Shown one piece after another: positions 25,073 to 35,096 of a stretch of DNA of 64,000 nucleotides. Made by a program: the position numbers and the translations under genes. Under the pieces are notes generated by a model that worked only from the letters and a program-made list of their open reading frames with translations, did not search any database and was not told the DNA's origin. This stretch comes from Rahnella laticis. GTDB taxonomy: Bacteria; Pseudomonadota; Gammaproteobacteria; Enterobacterales; Enterobacteriaceae. The stretch lies in contig NZ_JADOBI010000009.1 of NCBI RefSeq assembly GCF_015644585.1, positions 148,404 through 212,403 on the forward strand, read 5' to 3'. Every line of letters begins with the position of its first letter. Position 1 is the first letter of the stretch.

Positions 25073-25858
25073 GTGCGGCCAATGAACGCATTAACCTTTA
25101 TGTCGAAATTCGTTTCCCGTCTGGTGCGCGCCGTGGCTCGCCGCCGGGTTTTCCTTCTGAGTGCGCCACTGGCGCTGGCGGGCTGTGTGCCACATTCCGC
25201 CGATAACCGTTATTACCAGCAAGTTTCCGACCAGATTGTCCCTGACAGCAAAGTAATCGACTTCCGCATCGCACCCTGCGAAACCCTGTGGACGCTTGAT
25301 GACAGCGAAGCGATGACCAACTCGCTGTACTGGCTGCGGGCGATGGATTGCGCCGATCGCATGAGCGATGCGCAGGCGCGTTTCCAGGCGCAGCAGATTT
25401 CGGCGACCCACTGGCAGCAGGCATTCAAACAAAGCATCCTGCTGTCGGGCGCTGAACCGGATCAACAACAGCGCCGCGCATTGCTGGCCAAAGTGAGCGA
25501 ATTCCGCGGCCAGATGCCGGGATCCATTCGTCCGCTGGTGCAGCTGTGGCGTGAGCGTCAGAATCTGCAAGTTGTGCTCGGCGATGAAAAAGCCCGCAAC
25601 GCACGCCAGCAGGCCGTTAATGAAGACAAACTTCAGCAGATGACTGCCGAACAGCTGGTGCTGGAAAATAATTTAGCCGATACCCGCCGCAAGCTGGAAA
25701 ACCTGACCGATATCGAGCGTCAGCTTTCCTCGCGTAAGCAGATCCAGGGCGATCTGCCGGACAACGACGCGACCTCGTCGTCAAAACCGGCCACCGGATC
25801 CACGGTGAAACCGGCAGAAACCTACGTGCCGCCTCAAAAGGAATCGAACGCAAAATGA
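25073..25858 (+). CDS. qseG: QseG outer-membrane lipoprotein
   Basis: About 261 residues. A basic start and hydrophobic stretch end in a lipobox LAGC near residue 37, followed by VPHSADNRYYQ. The mature protein is largely helical with a predicted coiled coil (QLVLENNLADTRRKLENL) and a low-complexity Ser/Pro tail. QseG interacts with the GlrK kinase in E. coli and links it to effector translocation in pathogens. The start is uncertain: GTG at 25073, ATG at 25082 or ATG at 25100. The stop overlaps the glrR start by 4 bp. Confidence 0.88.
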   Translation: MRPMNALTFMSKFVSRLVRAVARRRVFLLSAPLALAGCVPHSADNRYYQQVSDQIVPDSKVIDFRIAPCETLWTLDDSEAMTNSLYWLRAMDCADRMSDAQARFQAQQISATHWQQAFKQSILLSGAEPDQQQRRALLAKVSEFRGQMPGSIRPLVQLWRERQNLQVVLGDEKARNARQQAVNEDKLQQMTAEQLVLENNLADTRRKLENLTDIERQLSSRKQIQGDLPDNDATSSSKPATGSTVKPAETYVPPQKESNAK

Positions 25859-27192
25859 CGATACGTAAAGCAGCCAGTTTATTGCTGGTGGACGACGATC
25901 CCAGCCTGTTAAAGCTGCTGGGCATGCGTCTGACCAGTGAAGGTTTTCGTGTCACAACCGCCGAAAGCGGGGCAGAAGCGTTGCGCGTATTGCACCGTGA
26001 TCGAATCGATCTGGTGCTGAGCGATTTACGTATGGATGAAATGGATGGCATGGCGCTTTTTGCTGAGATCCAGAAATTCCAGCCGGGAATGCCGGTCATT
26101 ATTCTGACGGCGCACGGCTCAATTCCCGACGCGGTTGCCGCCACGCAGCAGGGCGTTTTCGGGTTTCTCACCAAACCGGTTGACCGCGATGCGCTGTATA
26201 AAGCCATTGATGAAGCGCTGGCGCAGTCCAGCCCGTCGGTGGATGAAAGCTGGCGCGAGTCGATTGTGACCCGCAGCCCGCTGATGTTGCGTTTGCTGGA
26301 GCAGGCCAATATGGTCGCGCAGTCTGACGTCAGCGTGCTGATTAACGGCCAGAGCGGCACGGGTAAAGAAGTGCTGGCGCAGGCGATCCACGGTGCCAGC
26401 CCGCGCGGAAAGAACGCGTTTATCGCCATTAACTGCGGCGCGTTGCCGGAACAGTTGCTGGAATCTGAATTATTCGGCCACGCCAAAGGCGCGTTTACCG
26501 GCGCGGTCAGCAGCCGTGAAGGGCTGTTCCAGGCGGCGAATGGCGGAACGTTGTTCCTCGATGAAATCGGCGACATGCCGCTGTCATTGCAGGTAAAACT
26601 GTTGCGCGTTTTGCAGGAGCGCAAAGTTCGTCCGCTGGGCAGCAATCAGGATATCGACGTCGATGTGCGGATTATTTCTGCCACGCACCGTGATTTGCCG
26701 AAAGCGATGGAGAAAGGCGAGTTCCGCGAAGATCTGTTTTATCGTCTGAATGTCGTGAGCCTGAAATTGCCGACGCTGAGCGAAAGGGCGGAAGACATTC
26801 CGCTGCTTGCAAACCATCTGCTTCGCGTGGCGGCGCAGCGGCACAAGCCGTTTGTCCGCAGTTTTTCCACCGATGCGCTAAAACGGCTGATGGCGGCGAG
26901 CTGGCCGGGCAATGTGCGCCAGCTGGTGAACGTGATTGAGCAATGTGTGGCGCTGACTTCTGCGCCGGTCATCAGCGAAGCGCTGGTGCAGCAGGCGCTG
27001 GAAGGCGAGAACACCGCGCTGCCGACCTTTGCCGATGCGCGAAACCAGTTCGAGCTGAATTATTTGCGTAAGCTTTTGCAGATAACCAAAGGCAATGTGA
27101 CGCAGGCGGCGCGTATCGCCGGGCGTAACCGCACCGAATTTTACAAGTTGCTTTCCCGCCATGAGCTGGAAGCTACGGATTTTAAAGAGTAA
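25855..27192 (+). CDS. glrR: GlrR (QseF) sigma54-dependent response regulator
   Basis: A 445-residue activator with a receiver domain (phosphoacceptor Asp about 57 in LSDLRMDEMDG), an AAA+ domain from about 140 with a Walker A variant GQSGTGKE and the sigma54-contacting GAFTGA loop, and a Fis-type HTH near the C-terminus (NVTQAARIAGRNRTEFYKLL). It activates glmY from the TGTC-N10-GACA sites found upstream in this window. Translationally coupled to qseG. Confidence 0.96.
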   Translation: MTIRKAASLLLVDDDPSLLKLLGMRLTSEGFRVTTAESGAEALRVLHRDRIDLVLSDLRMDEMDGMALFAEIQKFQPGMPVIILTAHGSIPDAVAATQQGVFGFLTKPVDRDALYKAIDEALAQSSPSVDESWRESIVTRSPLMLRLLEQANMVAQSDVSVLINGQSGTGKEVLAQAIHGASPRGKNAFIAINCGALPEQLLESELFGHAKGAFTGAVSSREGLFQAANGGTLFLDEIGDMPLSLQVKLLRVLQERKVRPLGSNQDIDVDVRIISATHRDLPKAMEKGEFREDLFYRLNVVSLKLPTLSERAEDIPLLANHLLRVAAQRHKPFVRSFSTDALKRLMAASWPGNVRQLVNVIEQCVALTSAPVISEALVQQALEGENTALPTFADARNQFELNYLRKLLQITKGNVTQAARIAGRNRTEFYKLLSRHELEATDFKE

Positions 27193-27336
27193 CGGGAATT
27201 TACTTTCAGCGGCATCGGGTACATTCCTGCCGCTGAACTATGATACCTTTAGCGCCTTCGCATGCTCCGGCATCCGAAACCAGACTGTGAACCATGCTGC
27301 CGCTCAGGAAGGCGGAGAGCAAACGAATGATTATAA

Positions 27337-27684
<348 letters not shown>

Positions 27685-27707
27685 TTTCATTCAGAGTCTG
27701 AAACAGA

Positions 27708-27735
27708 AAAGGCTGACATTGCGTCAGCCTTTTTG
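27708..27735 (+). terminator. terminator after glnB
   Basis: Stem AAAGGCTGAC/GTCAGCCTTT with loop ATTGC and a T-run. It can also serve the converging hmp transcript. Confidence 0.9.
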
Positions 27736-27760
27736 CTTTTCAGCGCGGGTATTCTCAAAG

Positions 27761-28951
27761 TCAGATGACTTTATGCGGGCCGAAGCATTCGTAGTGAACG
27801 TTGGCTTCGGCAATGCCCAGTGCCAGCAGTTGTTTTGCGGCAAACTGCATGAAGCCCACCGGCCCACACAGGTAGAAATGCATTGCCGGATCGGTCAGTT
27901 TTTCGCTGACTTTGCTCAGATCCATCAGCCCCTGATACTGGAAATCTTCACCGGGTAAATCGCTTGTCAGCGGCTGGTTATACCAGACATGGCTTTCCAA
28001 CTGCGGGAGTTGGGTCTGTGCGTTTTTCACTTCACCGGCAAACGCATGAACCGCGCCATTTTCGGCGGCGTGCAGCCACTGAACCGGTGCTTTATGACCG
28101 CGCTGTGCCAGCGTGTTAAGCATACCTAACATCGGCGTCTGACCAACACCGGCGGAAATCAGCGCGACCGGCGTGGTTTCGCTGACATCCATGAAGAAAT
28201 CACCGTGCGGCGCTGCAAGGTGAATAATGTCGCCCGGCAGCGCAAAGTTATGCAGGAAATTAGAAACCGCGCCCTGACCTTCACGTTTAACCGCGATGCG
28301 GTACGTTTTGCCGTTCGGTGCCTGTGTCAGGGAATACTGACGGATTTCCTGATTTTCCAGGGAAGCATCGCGGATATAGACCGCCAGATATTGCCCCGGC
28401 TGGAAATCTGCCACCGGCTTGCCATCAGCAGGTTCCAGCAGGAAAGAGGTGATCAGTTCGCTTTGCGGCTGTTTTTCCACAATGCGGAATTCACGGGTGC
28501 CGCTCCAGCCACCGGTTTTTTCGGCGCTTTCTTTATAGATTTCTGCTTCACGATTGATAAATACGCCCGCCAGCACGCCGTAGGCTTTGCCCCACGCATC
28601 CAGCACTTCCTGACCCGGACTGAACATTTCATCCAGCGTTGCCAGCAGGTGTTCACCGACAATGTTGTACTGTTCCGGCTGAATGATAAAACTGGTGTGT
28701 TTCTGCGCGATGCGTTCCACAGCGGGTAAAAGCGCCGCCAGATTTTCGAGATTCGCCGCATAAGCGCAGATGGCATCAAACAGCGCCTGACGCTGATCGC
28801 CATTACGCTGATTGCTCATATTGAAGATGTCTTTCAGTTCAGGGTTGTGCGCGAACATGCGGTCATAAAAGTGGGCCGTCAGTTTCGGGCCGGTAGCCGC
28901 GATCAAAGGAATAGTCGATTTAACGGTTGCGATAGTCTGAGCATCTAGCAT
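27761..28951 (-). CDS. hmp: flavohaemoprotein, nitric oxide dioxygenase
   Basis: A 396-residue cytoplasmic enzyme converting NO, oxygen and NAD(P)H to nitrate. The globin domain (about 1-140) has the proximal His in [20 protein letters not shown]; the FAD domain carries RQYSLTQA near 206-213; the NAD domain has [11 protein letters not shown] near 270 and ends with [11 protein letters not shown]. Length and order match E. coli Hmp (396 aa). A near-perfect NsrR operator lies upstream, indicating NO-responsive derepression. Divergent from glyA, as in E. coli. Confidence 0.97.
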   Translation of the reverse strand: MLDAQTIATVKSTIPLIAATGPKLTAHFYDRMFAHNPELKDIFNMSNQRNGDQRQALFDAICAYAANLENLAALLPAVERIAQKHTSFIIQPEQYNIVGEHLLATLDEMFSPGQEVLDAWGKAYGVLAGVFINREAEIYKESAEKTGGWSGTREFRIVEKQPQSELITSFLLEPADGKPVADFQPGQYLAVYIRDASLENQEIRQYSLTQAPNGKTYRIAVKREGQGAVSNFLHNFALPGDIIHLAAPHGDFFMDVSETTPVALISAGVGQTPMLGMLNTLAQRGHKAPVQWLHAAENGAVHAFAGEVKNAQTQLPQLESHVWYNQPLTSDLPGEDFQYQGLMDLSKVSEKLTDPAMHFYLCGPVGFMQFAAKQLLALGIAEANVHYECFGPHKVI

Positions 28952-28979
28952 AGTGAACTCCGTTTTTAGATTTTATATA

Positions 28980-29002
28980 AACATGCATTTTAAATGCATC
29001 TT
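28980..29002 (-). promoter_or_regulatory. NsrR operator of hmp
   Basis: A 23-bp near-palindrome. On the minus strand it reads AAGATGCATTT then AAAATGCATGTT, matching the NsrR consensus of two 11-bp half-sites with 1-bp spacing. It lies about 30 bases upstream of the hmp start. Confidence 0.9.
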
Positions 29003-29158
29003 ATATAAACCCACAATTTCTGTAAACACCCCCTAAAGGGGTAGGGCTATTTTCCAGTGAGCGGTATCTCACAAAGCTGAAATTTGACCATGTTCAGGTG
29101 AATAAAATTCCCTTGATTATGGGCAGAGGTTCGCAGATCAAAGCCTTGCTGCATCTGG

Positions 29159-29174
29159 AGCCAATCGTTTGCTT
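29159..29174 (+). promoter_or_regulatory. candidate PurR operator in the glyA leader
   Basis: AGCCAATCGTTTGCTT resembles the E. coli glyA PurR site. A MetR-like TGAA-N5-TTCC at 29099-29111 lies just upstream. Both regulators control glyA in E. coli; the sites here are by eye only. Confidence 0.55.
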
Positions 29175-29279
29175 AAAAACCTGAAACTGACCCTATCCGA
29201 AGGCGGCCTAAACATTTACACTGTTGCGCAGAACCCGGAAGGGGCGTTTATTTTTAGTTTGTTGAGTCAGGAGATGCGG

Positions 29280-30533
29280 ATGTTAAAGCGTGAAATGAAC
29301 ATTGCCGATTATGATGCTGAGCTGTGGGCAGCAATGGAAAAAGAAGTTGTTCGTCAGGAAGAACATATCGAGCTGATTGCGTCAGAAAACTACACCAGCC
29401 CGCGCGTTATGCAGGCTCAGGGTTCGCAGCTGACCAACAAATATGCCGAAGGCTATCCGGGCAAACGTTATTACGGTGGTTGTGAGTACGTCGACATCGT
29501 TGAACAACTGGCTATCGACCGTGCAAAAGAATTGTTCGGTGCTGATTTCGCTAACGTTCAGCCACATTCCGGCTCACAGGCTAACTTCGCGGTTTACACC
29601 GCATTGCTGCAACCGGGCGACACCATTCTGGGGATGAACCTCGGGCACGGCGGTCACCTGACGCACGGTTCGCCGGTCAACCTGTCCGGTAAACTGTATA
29701 ACGTGGTGCCTTACGGCATCGACGAAAGCGGCGACATCGACTATGACGACGTTAAACGTCAGGCCGAAACACACAAACCAAAAATGATCATCGGCGGCTT
29801 CTCAGCCTTCTCCGGTATCGTTGACTGGGCAAAAATGCGCGAAATCGCAGACAGCGTTGGCGCGTACTTCTTCGTCGACATGGCACACGTTGCCGGTCTG
29901 ATTGCTGCGGGCGTTTACCCGAACCCGGTTCCACATGCACACATCGTCACGACCACCACGCACAAAACGCTGGCTGGCCCACGCGGCGGTCTGATTCTGG
30001 CGAAAGGCGGCAGCGAAGAGTTCTACAAAAAACTGAACTCCGCTGTCTTCCCTGGTGGCCAGGGTGGCCCGCTGATGCACGTGATTGCCGGTAAAGCGGT
30101 AGCACTGAAAGAAGCGATGGAACCTGAGTTCAAAGCGTACCAGCAACAGGTTGCTAAAAACGCGCAGGCGATGGTTGCTGTGGTTCTGGATCGTGGCTAC
30201 AAAGTGGTTTCCGGCGGTACGCACAACCACCTGTTCCTGATGGATCTGGTCGATAAAAACCTGACCGGTAAAGAAGCCGATGCCGCTCTGGGCCGCGCAA
30301 ACATCACCGTGAACAAGAACAGTGTGCCAAACGATCCGAAGAGCCCGTTTGTCACTTCTGGTGTACGTATCGGTACGCCTGCTGTTACCCGTCGCGGCTT
30401 CAAAGAAGCAGAAGTCCGTGAACTGGCTGGCTGGATCTGTGACGTGCTGGACAACGTGAACGACGAAGCGACTATCGAACGCGTTAAACAGAAAGTTCTC
30501 GATATCTGTGCACGCTTCCCGGTTTACGCATAA
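29280..30533 (+). CDS. glyA: serine hydroxymethyltransferase
   Basis: A 417-residue PLP enzyme converting serine and tetrahydrofolate to glycine and methylene-tetrahydrofolate, the main one-carbon source. The PLP lysine lies in [15 protein letters not shown], and [16 protein letters not shown] and [11 protein letters not shown] are standard. I chose ATG at 29280 ([12 protein letters not shown]), which matches the E. coli start and has AGGAG 6 bases upstream; the frame is open further upstream but the extension has no family support. Followed by a strong terminator. Confidence 0.97.
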   Translation: MLKREMNIADYDAELWAAMEKEVVRQEEHIELIASENYTSPRVMQAQGSQLTNKYAEGYPGKRYYGGCEYVDIVEQLAIDRAKELFGADFANVQPHSGSQANFAVYTALLQPGDTILGMNLGHGGHLTHGSPVNLSGKLYNVVPYGIDESGDIDYDDVKRQAETHKPKMIIGGFSAFSGIVDWAKMREIADSVGAYFFVDMAHVAGLIAAGVYPNPVPHAHIVTTTTHKTLAGPRGGLILAKGGSEEFYKKLNSAVFPGGQGGPLMHVIAGKAVALKEAMEPEFKAYQQQVAKNAQAMVAVVLDRGYKVVSGGTHNHLFLMDLVDKNLTGKEADAALGRANITVNKNSVPNDPKSPFVTSGVRIGTPAVTRRGFKEAEVRELAGWICDVLDNVNDEATIERVKQKVLDICARFPVYA

Positions 30534-30559
30534 TATTTGCGGAGCCGTTAAGCAGCTAA

Positions 30560-30582
30560 AACCCGCTCCGGCGGGTTTTTTT
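30560..30582 (+). terminator. terminator after glyA
   Basis: Stem AACCCGC/GCGGGTT with tetraloop TCCG and a run of seven T. Confidence 0.92.
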
Positions 30583-30696
30583 ATGGGCATGTATCAGAAT
30601 TTGTGAGCTGGCAGACATTATGGGAGTCAGAATTTGTCTGCGGATTGCTAGCGATTGTGAGCTTTGTCAAAGTATTGGCCTCACACCGGAGGATTT

Positions 30697-31857
30697 ATGG
30701 AATTGCGTTCCACGCGCTGGCTTGCACTCAGTTATTTCACCTATTTTTTCAGTTACGGCATTTTTCTTCCCTTTTGGGGCTTATGGCTAAAAGGCGAGGG
30801 GATTTCCTCCGAAAGCATCGGCCTGTTGCTCGGTGCCGGTTTAGTCGCCCGCTTTCTCGGCACGTTAATTATTTCTCCGTCGATTAAAGACCCGTCTCAT
30901 CTCATTACCGGGTTGCGTATTCTTGCGTTGCTCACGCTGGCGTTTGCCGTCGGGTTCTGGTTTGGCAACAGCTGGGCATGGCTGATGATCAACATTGCCG
31001 GTTTTAGCTTATTCTTCGGGCCGTTAGTGCCGCTGACCGATGCATTAGCGGGTACGCTGCAACGCCAGATCAATATGGATTACGGCAAAGTGCGCGTCTG
31101 GGGATCGATTGCGTTCGTCATCGGTTCTGCGGTCACCGGCAAGCTGGTTGAGGTTTACGGCCATAACGCGATTTTGTATACGCTGACGGCGGGCATCGCG
31201 GCGATGCTGCTCGGCATGCTATTGCGCCCGAGCGTGAAGCCGGTGGGGGAACCGCGCGAAAGCGGTGCGCCGACCATTTCGTGGAAAGCGTTACTGGGCG
31301 AAACGCCGGTCTGGCGGTTCCTGTTGTGCGTCACGTTATTGCAGGGCGCGCACGCGGCATATTACGGATTCAGCGCGATTTACTGGCAGGACGTCGGCTA
31401 TTCCTCAACGACCATCGGCTATTTATGGTCGCTGGGCGTGGTGGCGGAAGTTCTGGTCTTTACCTTCAGCCATCAGCTTTTCCGGCGCTGGTCTGCGCGG
31501 GACTTGCTGTTGTTATCGGCGGTGTGCGGCGTTGTCCGCTGGGGCATGATGGGCGAATTTACCGCGCTGCCGTGGCTGATCGTGATCCAGATTTTGCACT
31601 GCGGCACGTTCACCGTTTGCCATCTGGCGGGTATGCGCTTCATCGCTTCGCGCCCGCGCGATCAGGTGATCCGGTTGCAGTCGGTTTATTCCGCGCTGGC
31701 GATGGGCGGTGGCGTGGCGATTATGACGATGGTTTCCGGCTTCCTGTTCGAGCATCTTCACGCCGGATTATTCTGGGTGATGGCGGTGCTGGTGGTTCCG
31801 GCGATTTTCCTGCGCCCGAACGTCACACCTTCAGCGCCGGCTGAGGCAGCCAGCTAG
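30697..31857 (+). CDS. hcaT: HcaT-type MFS transporter (3-phenylpropionate family)
   Basis: A 386-residue MFS protein with 12 helices. The start MELRSTRWLALSYFTYFFSY with FLPFWGLWL is typical of the HcaT/PPP family, and the neighbour csiE, convergent and overlapping by 4 bp, is the same as in E. coli. The ATG at 30697 has GGAGG 5-6 bases upstream. The hca dioxygenase genes that follow in E. coli are not here, so phenylpropionate may not be the substrate in this organism. Confidence 0.85.
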   Translation: MELRSTRWLALSYFTYFFSYGIFLPFWGLWLKGEGISSESIGLLLGAGLVARFLGTLIISPSIKDPSHLITGLRILALLTLAFAVGFWFGNSWAWLMINIAGFSLFFGPLVPLTDALAGTLQRQINMDYGKVRVWGSIAFVIGSAVTGKLVEVYGHNAILYTLTAGIAAMLLGMLLRPSVKPVGEPRESGAPTISWKALLGETPVWRFLLCVTLLQGAHAAYYGFSAIYWQDVGYSSTTIGYLWSLGVVAEVLVFTFSHQLFRRWSARDLLLLSAVCGVVRWGMMGEFTALPWLIVIQILHCGTFTVCHLAGMRFIASRPRDQVIRLQSVYSALAMGGGVAIMTMVSGFLFEHLHAGLFWVMAVLVVPAIFLRPNVTPSAPAEAAS

Positions 31858-33134
31858 GGAGCTTCGAGCAGCGAGCGGATACGTTTTCGCTGCTCTTTCG
31901 CCAGCGGCAGTTGAGTGTGGATGACTAAAGGATCGGCGTCGGTGCTGCGGATGGCGTAAGGCGTGACAATCATCGCCACGCCGCCCGGCGCGCCGAACTG
32001 ATAAAAATCCGCCAGCGTCTGATACTTGATATTGAGCGGCAGCAGCGTGGCTTCGCGCAGTTGTTGCTCGACCGCTTCTTCCAGCTGCGGATTGTCATGC
32101 GTCAGCAGCAAAATCTGTTTTTCCTGCAAGGCATTGCCCTGCATCAGCCAGGCGCCAAACGTAATCGCCACCAGCCCGATTTCATCTTCTGAAAGACTGA
32201 TCAGATATTCGTTTTCAAACCCTTTCAGCGCTTCGCGCGTGGTGCGCACCAGACGCGGATACATCCGGTTCACTTCTTCCTGCATCAGATTATCGATACC
32301 AATACCGAAATGGCAGCGCTCAATGGCCGGGCCGAGATGAGCGAAAAGCTGGCCGACCAGCCCTTCGTAGCTGCTGAATTTCATGCCGGCGATTTCCTGA
32401 AAGCGCGCCACCATATTTTCAATTTCCAGCAGCAGACGCTGATCTTCCGTCGAACCGGAACTCTGGTAACTGTGGTTTTTTAACATGCGCAGTATCAGGG
32501 TAAAAAATTCGCACTCGCAGTCATCCAGCAAACCGTTACTGAGGCTTTGCAGCTGAACATAAATTTCACGCGCTGCTGCGTATTCCGGTTTTTCCCGCAG
32601 CCAGCGGCGCTGTTGTTCCGTGAAATTTAAGCCGGTGGGCCGGTCGTTTTGCCATAAACAATACTGGAGGCAAATCTGCATCAGCTGGCGATCGTGCTGG
32701 CTGAGCGCTTTCGGCAGCAGCGACGAACAGTCTTCGATCACGACGCCGAGAATGTCATTTCTCAGCGCCACCTTCTGGCAGGTCTGGCCGTCAAAGGCGA
32801 TGTGCAGCCACGGGATAAAATGGCGGGAGACGAAATCAGGAGAAATGCGCAATGTGCGGCGTAATCCCTGAAACAGGCACAGGCGCTGGGCGAGCTGATC
32901 GCCCTGGATCCGGCACTCTTTTTCGCTGTACTGCAACACATCCAGATGGTGGATCCGCTGGATTTCGCAGGTGACTTCGGCCAGATCTTCCCACGTCGTG
33001 CTCAGCCCGACGCCGTTTATTTCGCTGATGATCTCCAGTTGAACTGCCGTCAGCGGCGCGTACAGCATCAGCAACACATGGCACCGACGTTGCGTAGCGG
33101 AAAGCGCTGGAGAGGGCTGTTTTTCTGGGGTCAT
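31854..33134 (-). CDS. csiE: CsiE stationary-phase protein with PRD domain
   Basis: A 426-residue regulator-like protein. An N-terminal HTH-like region (about 12-65: RRCHVLLMLYAPLTAVQLEI) is followed by a PTS regulation domain in the middle and a C-terminal region. In E. coli CsiE is induced in stationary phase under sigma S and cAMP-CRP, and its function is unclear. Convergent overlap with hcaT supports the identification. Alternative: any BglG/PRD antiterminator relative, but context favours CsiE. Confidence 0.85.
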   Translation of the reverse strand: MTPEKQPSPALSATQRRCHVLLMLYAPLTAVQLEIISEINGVGLSTTWEDLAEVTCEIQRIHHLDVLQYSEKECRIQGDQLAQRLCLFQGLRRTLRISPDFVSRHFIPWLHIAFDGQTCQKVALRNDILGVVIEDCSSLLPKALSQHDRQLMQICLQYCLWQNDRPTGLNFTEQQRRWLREKPEYAAAREIYVQLQSLSNGLLDDCECEFFTLILRMLKNHSYQSSGSTEDQRLLLEIENMVARFQEIAGMKFSSYEGLVGQLFAHLGPAIERCHFGIGIDNLMQEEVNRMYPRLVRTTREALKGFENEYLISLSEDEIGLVAITFGAWLMQGNALQEKQILLLTHDNPQLEEAVEQQLREATLLPLNIKYQTLADFYQFGAPGGVAMIVTPYAIRSTDADPLVIHTQLPLAKEQRKRIRSLLEAP

Positions 33135-33327
33135 ATCACCTTCTGTAATGATGTCGCGTGAAATTATTAGTCAAGCATAGCAAAGCGACTGCCTGCGATA
33201 AGGCACCGGCATTGGGTTTTACTCCGGCTTACAACTCAGATCACAGATATTTTTGACGACCGCTTAAATGCACAGCAAAATACTGTTACTAAGTAACAAT
33301 ATGATGGCGCTTTACAGGGAGATGAAC

Positions 33328-33987
33328 TTGAACAAAGCCAGGAACCGGCCTGTTTCCCGCTGTGCGAAATGGCTGGGTGTAGCGCTCATGTGCCTGCCAG
33401 CCAGTGTGCTGGCGCATCCGCACAGTTTTATTGATATGCAAACCACGCTGGTGGCTGACGCAACGTCGCTGACCGGGTTGAAAATGGTCTGGACGATGGA
33501 CGAAATCACCTCCGCCGATCTGCTGTATGACGCGCAGAATGCCAAAGCGGGATCGGATATCTGGAAGAAACTGGCGGCAGAAGTCATGGCGCGGGTGCTC
33601 AGCCAGCACTATTTCACCGATTTCTACCGCGAAGGTAAACCGGTGAAATATCTCGATCTACCCAGTGAATATGCGCTTTCCCGCAAAGGCGATCAGGCGG
33701 TGCTGGAGTTTGTGCTTCCGCTGGCGCACCCGCAACCGCTGGCGGGCAAACCGATGCAGTTCTCGACCTTCGATCCCTCCTATTTTGTGGATATGACGTA
33801 CAAAGACAAAACCGCGCTGCACCTTCCGCCGGATCTGGAAAAACGCTGCACGCTCGCGTTATTTACTCCTAAACCGGACGCCTCGCTGCAAAGCTACGCG
33901 TTGTCGCTGGATAAGGCTGATGCGCCGCCGGAAGACATGGATCTTGGTCAGCAATTTGCCCAGAAGGTCACACTCGAATGTCATTAA
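33328..33987 (+). CDS. DUF1007 periplasmic protein (ZevA-like)
   Basis: About 219 residues. The signal peptide covers MNKARNRPVSRCAKWLGVAL and the following hydrophobic stretch to VLA, so the mature protein starts HPHSFIDMQ, a His-rich N-terminus typical of DUF1007. In Haemophilus influenzae ZevA is the periplasmic partner of ZevB in zinc uptake. I chose TTG 33328 because AGGGAG lies 6 bases upstream; ATG 33322 or 33301 are alternatives. The stop overlaps the next gene by 10 bp, so the two are coupled. Confidence 0.78.
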   Translation: MNKARNRPVSRCAKWLGVALMCLPASVLAHPHSFIDMQTTLVADATSLTGLKMVWTMDEITSADLLYDAQNAKAGSDIWKKLAAEVMARVLSQHYFTDFYREGKPVKYLDLPSEYALSRKGDQAVLEFVLPLAHPQPLAGKPMQFSTFDPSYFVDMTYKDKTALHLPPDLEKRCTLALFTPKPDASLQSYALSLDKADAPPEDMDLGQQFAQKVTLECH

Positions 33988-34997
33988 TTTCAACGCCATC
34001 GAAAACTTTTTCCTGGCGGGATTTATGGCCGCTGGCGGTATTTCTGATCCTGCTGGCGTGCGGGGCGCTTGCGCTGTTCCACTTCTGGCCGCGAATTCTG
34101 CTCAGCAGCATTATCTGGCAGCGGGATTTGCATCAGGAATTGGCCGGGCTTTTGCGGCAGGTGAAAGAAAATCCGTTACAGGCAGGCATGACGCTGGCGG
34201 GTTTCAGTCTGATTTATGGTGTGGTTCACGCCATCGGGCCGGGGCACGGAAAAATCGTTATCACGACCTATCTGGCGACGCATCCGTCACGCCTGAAAAA
34301 CAGCCTGAAACTGACGTTTGCCTCCGCCATTGTGCAGGGGCTGGTGGCGATTTTGCTGGTCAGCGTTGTGCTTGGCGTTTTACAGCTTTCTTCACGCCAG
34401 CTTCATCAGAGCAGTTTCTGGATGGAGCGGGGCAGTTTCATTCTGGTGATTCTTCTCGGTTTGTTGCTGTGCTGGCGGGCGCTTAAACGGGTCTGGCAGA
34501 CGATCAAAAGTTTGCAACCAGCACCGGCCATGCGCATCCACAGCCTTTCTCCGCTTGGCACTCAGCCGCACGTTCATGACGAACACTGTGGCTGCGGGCA
34601 TCAGCACGTGCCGAGCGATCAGCAGCTTCAGGCGGGCGGTGATTTACGTACGCAAATCGCGATTGTGCTGGCGATGGGCCTGCGCCCGTGCTCCGGCGCG
34701 ATTATGGTTCTGCTGTTCTCCAAAGTGATCGGCGTTTACAGCTGGGGCGTGATTTCTGCCATCACGATGGCCATCGGCACGTCGCTGACCGTGTCGCTCA
34801 TCGGTGTACTGGTATTTTACAGCCGTTCGCTGGCAGTAAAACTGAGCGCAAGCCGGACGCCTGCCGCGTGGCAGCGCATCGCCTGGTCTTTGGTGGCACT
34901 GACCGGCGGGGTTGTGTTGCTGGTGGTGGGCATTTTGCTCTACAGCACCGGCGGCGGTGATGTTTCTCCGATCACCGGCGGGCCTTTCGGGCGTTAA
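33978..34997 (+). CDS. NicO/RcnA-family metal transporter (ZevB-like)
   Basis: A 339-residue inner-membrane protein with about seven helices. It has HAIGPGHGKIVI near residue 90 (metal-binding HxxxxxH in a helix), a His/Cys-rich cytoplasmic loop HDEHCGCGHQH near 200, and MGLRPCSGAIMVL. These are NicO-family features shared by RcnA exporters and ZevB. The gene overlaps the ZevA-like gene, which favours a ZevAB-type system for zinc or nickel/cobalt. Direction of transport is not readable. Confidence 0.82.
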   Translation: MSLISTPSKTFSWRDLWPLAVFLILLACGALALFHFWPRILLSSIIWQRDLHQELAGLLRQVKENPLQAGMTLAGFSLIYGVVHAIGPGHGKIVITTYLATHPSRLKNSLKLTFASAIVQGLVAILLVSVVLGVLQLSSRQLHQSSFWMERGSFILVILLGLLLCWRALKRVWQTIKSLQPAPAMRIHSLSPLGTQPHVHDEHCGCGHQHVPSDQQLQAGGDLRTQIAIVLAMGLRPCSGAIMVLLFSKVIGVYSWGVISAITMAIGTSLTVSLIGVLVFYSRSLAVKLSASRTPAAWQRIAWSLVALTGGVVLLVVGILLYSTGGGDVSPITGGPFGR

Positions 34998-35030
34998 TCC
35001 TCTCGCTGCCAATCCTGAACCGCAGACATA

Positions 35031-35067
35031 AAAAAACGGACGCCCAATAAATGGACGTCCGTTTTTT
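35031..35067. terminator. bidirectional terminator between the NicO gene and suhB
   Basis: Stem AAAAAACGGACG/CGTCCGTTTTTT with extra inner pairs. A-run and T-run on the two sides make it work for both converging genes. Confidence 0.92.
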
Positions 35068-35096
35068 CTGGGTCTTACGACCCGAAACCGGCGAAA

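Noticed and set aside
25617..26645. 342-codon minus-strand ORF across qseG and glrR
   Set aside because: Antisense of the conserved AAA+ domain; Ser/Arg-rich without domain structure.
29169..29279. N-terminal extension of GlyA
   Set aside because: It covers the candidate PurR site and leader; the family start at 29280 has a strong AGGAG.
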